From positions 1 to 8,733 of the forward strand of contig JBCCIH010000099.1 of NCBI GenBank assembly GCA_039028315.1: a stretch of DNA of 8,733 nucleotides. Reading direction: 5' to 3'. A program made the translations under genes and the position numbers. Below the pieces are notes generated by a model. It saw only the letters and a list, made by a program, of their open reading frames with translations, was not told the DNA's origin and did not search any database. This stretch comes from Thermodesulfobacteriota bacterium (GTDB taxonomy: Bacteria > Desulfobacterota_D > UBA1144 > Nemesobacterales > UBA2774). Positions within the stretch are counted from its first letter, which is position 1, and every line of letters begins with the position of its first letter. Of this stretch, positions 6,415-8,733 are shown piece by piece.

Positions 6415-7396
6415 TAAATTAAATTCAAAGCTTCATCTGGCTAGCAATATTATTGAAGGCCCAGAGCAGATTCCTACCAGAAACGGCTATGGCGAGGGGG
6501 TTGTAGAGGCAGGTCATGCGGATGAGAACGTAGTGGTTCTGTGCTGCGATCTTACTGAATCCACCAGAAACGCTGTCTTTAAAGAGACATTCCCTGATAG
6601 GTTTGTAGAGATTGGTATTGCTGAGCAGAATATGGCGGGAATCGGAGCAGGTATGGCATTTTCTGGAAAGATTCCATATATATCTTCTTATGCTACATTT
6701 AGCCCCGGCAGAAACTGGGACCAAATAAGGGTTAGCATCTGTTACAGCATGGCAAACGTTAAAATAATGGGCGCTCATGCAGGTATATCGGTAGGTCCTG
6801 ACGGTGCAACACATCAGGCTATGGAAGATATAGCTATCACCAGGTGTCTTCCAAACCTTATTGTAATTGTTCCCTGTGATTATTGGGAAACTAAAAAGGC
6901 AACTCTTGCGATCGCTAAGATCAAAGATCCTGTTTATATGCGTTTTGGCAGAGAAAAAGTGCCGGTAATAACAACTGAGAAAACTCCCTTTAAAATTGGT
7001 AAGGCTGACACCTATAGAAATGGTTCTGATGTAACAGTTATAGCCTGCGGTTCTTTAGTTTATGAGGCGCTTGTGGCTGCCGAGAAACTAAGCACAAAGG
7101 GCATTGATGTGAGAGTAATTAATTGTTCAACGATAAAACCAATTGACGAAAAAGCAATTGTTAAAGCTGCTAAAGAAACAGGCGCAATAGTAACAGCAGA
7201 AGAGCACCAAGTACACGGTGGACTTGGCAGTGCGGTAGCCGAGGTTGTAGCCAAAAATAACCCGGTTCCAATGGAATATGTAGCTATGATGGACCGTTTT
7301 GGTGAGTCTGGCGAGCCTGATGAACTAATGCATAAGTTTGGATTGGACGATAAAGGTATTATAAAGGCAGTAAACAAGGTGTTAAAGCGTAAGTAG
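6407..7396 (+). CDS. tkt: Transketolase, C-terminal (pyrimidine-binding) subunit
   Basis: This 329-aa chain completes the enzyme encoded with the preceding gene. It holds the pyrimidine-binding domain, with the catalytic glutamate E73 in VEIGIAEQNM. It also has GPDGATHQ (130-137), the QAMEDIAITRCLPNL segment, and a C-terminal transketolase domain from about residue 195 that includes EEHQVHGGLGSA (265-276). The ATG lies 8 nt upstream of the end of the N-terminal subunit gene. No strong Shine-Dalgarno precedes it, so it probably depends on translational coupling, which would keep the two chains in equal amounts. The gene ends 13 bp from the convergent mtnN gene, and I see no good terminator in that gap. 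Confidence 0.93.
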   Translation: MSNKLNSKLHLASNIIEGPEQIPTRNGYGEGVVEAGHADENVVVLCCDLTESTRNAVFKETFPDRFVEIGIAEQNMAGIGAGMAFSGKIPYISSYATFSPGRNWDQIRVSICYSMANVKIMGAHAGISVGPDGATHQAMEDIAITRCLPNLIVIVPCDYWETKKATLAIAKIKDPVYMRFGREKVPVITTEKTPFKIGKADTYRNGSDVTVIACGSLVYEALVAAEKLSTKGIDVRVINCSTIKPIDEKAIVKAAKETGAIVTAEEHQVHGGLGSAVAEVVAKNNPVPMEYVAMMDRFGESGEPDELMHKFGLDDKGIIKAVNKVLKRK

Positions 7397-7409
7397 ACTA
7401 TCTTTGGGT

Positions 7410-8120
7410 TTATTTGCCAATAGTATCTAGTATCTGAGAAACAACTAAGTATGAGTTTTTGGCAACCTTATTGGCAAATTTAGTAAAGTCTTTTACTGAG
7501 TCCCCATTAACCTTATCAGACATAGTCCTTACAATTAAAAATGGTATTTTATTAAGTTCACATACCTGAGCTATTGCTCCTCCTTCCATCTCAATGGCAT
7601 CGCCCTTTAACTCTTCAATAAGATATTTGTGATCCTTCATCTCTTTTCTTGTGATGAATTGATCTCCAGTCAGTATGCGGCCTTCTAGAATATTTGTATT
7701 GATTATTTTGGTTTTAAGAGCAAGTGATATTAATGTCTTATCCGCTTTGAAGAATCTGTGTTCACTGTAGGGGATCTCGCCTCTAGAGAATCCAAGAGCC
7801 TGGGCGTCAATATCATGTTGCACACAGTCTTTACTTAACACCACATCCCCAATTTCCAACTTAGAGTTTAAGGCGCCCCCAACTCCGGTGAAAATCACGG
7901 CACTTGGATTAAATTCATCAATCAGACGCTCACAGACCATCGCTGCAAACACCTTGCCGACTCCGCATTTAACGATTACAACACTTTTATTTAAAAGTTC
8001 TGCCTTAGTGAAAGTAAACTCGTTCCAAGGAATTTCCTTTTCCACGTTTGAATGACTCAAAAGTTCTTCAACCTCTGAATCCATTGCGCCAATTAAGGAA
8101 ATGGGTCTTTCATTGCTCAT
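7410..8120 (-). CDS. mtnN: 5'-methylthioadenosine/S-adenosylhomocysteine nucleosidase
   Basis: MTAN enzymes remove adenine from methylthioadenosine, S-adenosylhomocysteine and 5'-deoxyadenosine. In some futalosine-pathway bacteria they also act on 6-amino-6-deoxyfutalosine. The 236-aa length is normal (E. coli 232). Catalytic residues are present by alignment to the E. coli enzyme: E16 in IGAMDSEVEEL (E12), E179 in IEMEGGAIA (E174) and D202 in TMSDKVNGDS (D197). The nucleotide-binding segments CGVGK (52-56) and TGVGGAL (78-84) are also present. The ATG has no clear Shine-Dalgarno; it lies 13 nt after the stop of the lipoprotein gene, so expression probably depends on that gene's promoter and on translation upstream. 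Because mqnE is encoded in the same window, an aminofutalosine hydrolase role (sometimes called mqnB) is a reasonable inference. The family call is firm. Confidence 0.93.
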   Translation of the reverse strand: MSNERPISLIGAMDSEVEELLSHSNVEKEIPWNEFTFTKAELLNKSVVIVKCGVGKVFAAMVCERLIDEFNPSAVIFTGVGGALNSKLEIGDVVLSKDCVQHDIDAQALGFSRGEIPYSEHRFFKADKTLISLALKTKIINTNILEGRILTGDQFITRKEMKDHKYLIEELKGDAIEMEGGAIAQVCELNKIPFLIVRTMSDKVNGDSVKDFTKFANKVAKNSYLVVSQILDTIGK

Positions 8121-8133
8121 ATCAAATCTTGGT

Positions 8134-8670
8134 TTAAGGCTCTATCTTGTACCAGATATCTTTTATGTATCCGGCTTGATCAGTCTGAGCTACCTGTTTA
8201 ACTATCTCAGGCGTTCCGTTTAAACATTTCCATTCATATACTGTGCTGCGACCGCTGGCGTACATTGGGATGACATCTGAGTCCGGGTTCTCACCGCAGT
8301 AATTTATCATGCCGTCGTTGGGCTCTTTTGATACATCTGCTTTTTCTTCGCAAGGAATATTATTACCTACAAAACAGCCATAGACGCTGCCATCCATACA
8401 GCGCCAGTATGTGCCTTCTGCAAATTTGTCATTCGGATAATCTTGAGCAACTCCTACATCCTTTCGTAATTGCTCTGCTATACTTTCCGGAACTTTGGCA
8501 CCAGTATATTCAACCCCCGGTCTGTCAATTGTTCCGGCCACTTCGCAATACTCAAATGGGTCCTCATAAGTTTTATTTGCACTCACGTTCGTTTCACTAT
8601 TATCCGCACTGCAAGCCGATAAAATTAGTGCGGTTATAAAGATTGAAAATAGATATTTGCTTGTGTTCAA
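8134..8670 (-). CDS. Lipoprotein with a repeated Cys/Trp motif, unknown function
   Basis: The 178-aa product has a signal peptide with lipobox LSAC (17-20). C20 should be lipidated, and S21 after it is compatible with sorting to the outer membrane. The mature part has six further cysteines (42, 91, 99, 107, 125, 149). Two units resemble each other: EYC (40-42) leading to YWRCMDG (88-94), and NYC (123-125) leading to EWKCLNG (146-152). This suggests two small disulfide-bonded modules, followed by a tail ending DIWYKIEP. I recall similar uncharacterised proteins annotated in proteobacteria but know no function. The start is TTG, supported by GGAGG 5 nt upstream and by the proper placement of the signal peptide; no ATG is available. 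It is the first gene of a two-gene operon with mtnN. Confidence 0.85.
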   Translation of the reverse strand: MNTSKYLFSIFITALILSACSADNSETNVSANKTYEDPFEYCEVAGTIDRPGVEYTGAKVPESIAEQLRKDVGVAQDYPNDKFAEGTYWRCMDGSVYGCFVGNNIPCEEKADVSKEPNDGMINYCGENPDSDVIPMYASGRSTVYEWKCLNGTPEIVKQVAQTDQAGYIKDIWYKIEP

Positions 8671-8675
8671 GATAC

Positions 8676-8680
8676 CCTCC
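8676..8680 (-). promoter_or_regulatory. Ribosome binding site deciding a TTG start for the lipoprotein gene
   Basis: Minus-strand GGAGG lies 5 nt before the TTG at 8670-8668. Together with the signal peptide that begins immediately after, it makes TTG the convincing start. Confidence 0.8.
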
Positions 8681-8702
8681 GCTTTGTTTTAGTTCTTCCA
8701 AC

Positions 8703-8731
8703 ATTATAAAGAACCTTGTGCTAATTCCCAA
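8703..8731 (-). promoter_or_regulatory. Sigma-70-type promoter of the lipoprotein-mtnN operon
   Basis: On the minus strand a perfect TATAAT (8708-8703) is preceded, after a 17-bp spacer, by TTGGGA (8731-8726), a four-of-six match to the -35 consensus. Transcription would start near 8696, giving a leader of about 26 nt that includes the GGAGG ribosome site. This is the clearest promoter in the window. Confidence 0.7.
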
Positions 8732-8733
8732 GG

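Noticed and set aside
6425..6814. 129-aa minus-strand frame opposite the transketolase C-terminal subunit
   Set aside because: The overlapping plus-strand gene has all its family motifs, and the antisense translation shows no motif and has no ribosome site.
7397..7424. Imperfect hairpin between the transketolase and mtnN ends as a terminator
   Set aside because: ACTA/TAGT and TTGG/CCAA can pair with a 3-nt bulge, but neither strand has a T run after it.
8328..8639. 103-aa plus-strand frame opposite the lipoprotein gene
   Set aside because: Its H/Y/L-rich composition is typical of a shadow frame, and the lipoprotein on the other strand has a lipobox, ribosome site and promoter.

Overview
This is a moderately AT-rich window from a bacterium. 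It is almost certainly Gram-negative: it has a lipobox lipoprotein, a DksA-type regulator and a YadG/YadH-type exporter. Menaquinone genes of the futalosine type, together with a transketolase split into two polypeptides, would fit a deltaproteobacterium-like or related marine/uncultured lineage. That placement is an inference from gene content; no marker in the window fixes the taxonomy. I see no mobile element, CRISPR array, tRNA or rRNA.

Layout. At 2-2286 (+) the end of a UbiD-family menaquinone decarboxylase (mqnL type) overlaps aminofutalosine synthase mqnE, forming one operon. At 2296-3980 (-) lies an ABC-2 exporter pair, yadG-like ATPase then yadH-like permease, joined by an ATGA overlap and convergent with mqnE. 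The 187-bp divergent region 3981-4167 carries recognisable promoter elements for both directions. At 4168-4470 (+) is a small secreted protein with ten cysteines in its last 41 residues. At 4645-4929 (+) is an unrecognised 94-aa protein followed by a convincing terminator. At 5088-5414 (+) is a short DksA/TraR-type zinc-finger protein. At 5554-7396 (+) are the N- and C-terminal subunits of a split transketolase, overlapping by 8 nt. At 7410-8670 (-) a lipoprotein gene and an MTA/SAH nucleosidase gene form a two-gene operon behind a good sigma-70-type promoter, convergent with transketolase.

How the genes may work together. MqnE makes 6-amino-6-deoxyfutalosine, and the UbiD-like enzyme works late in the same menaquinone route. 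The nucleosidase at the far end is of the family that in Helicobacter and Campylobacter removes adenine from aminofutalosine, so it could supply the step after MqnE as well as recycling MTA and SAH. Transketolase belongs to central carbon metabolism. The remaining genes (exporter, small Cys-rich protein, 94-aa protein, DksA-like protein, lipoprotein) look like separate transcription units.

Most of the window is ordinary housekeeping sequence. The parts most worth a second look are the Cys-rich secreted protein, the duplicated C-terminal module of the decarboxylase, the repeat-containing lipoprotein linked to mtnN, and the orphan 94-aa protein. I found no clear evidence of a wholly new multi-gene system.
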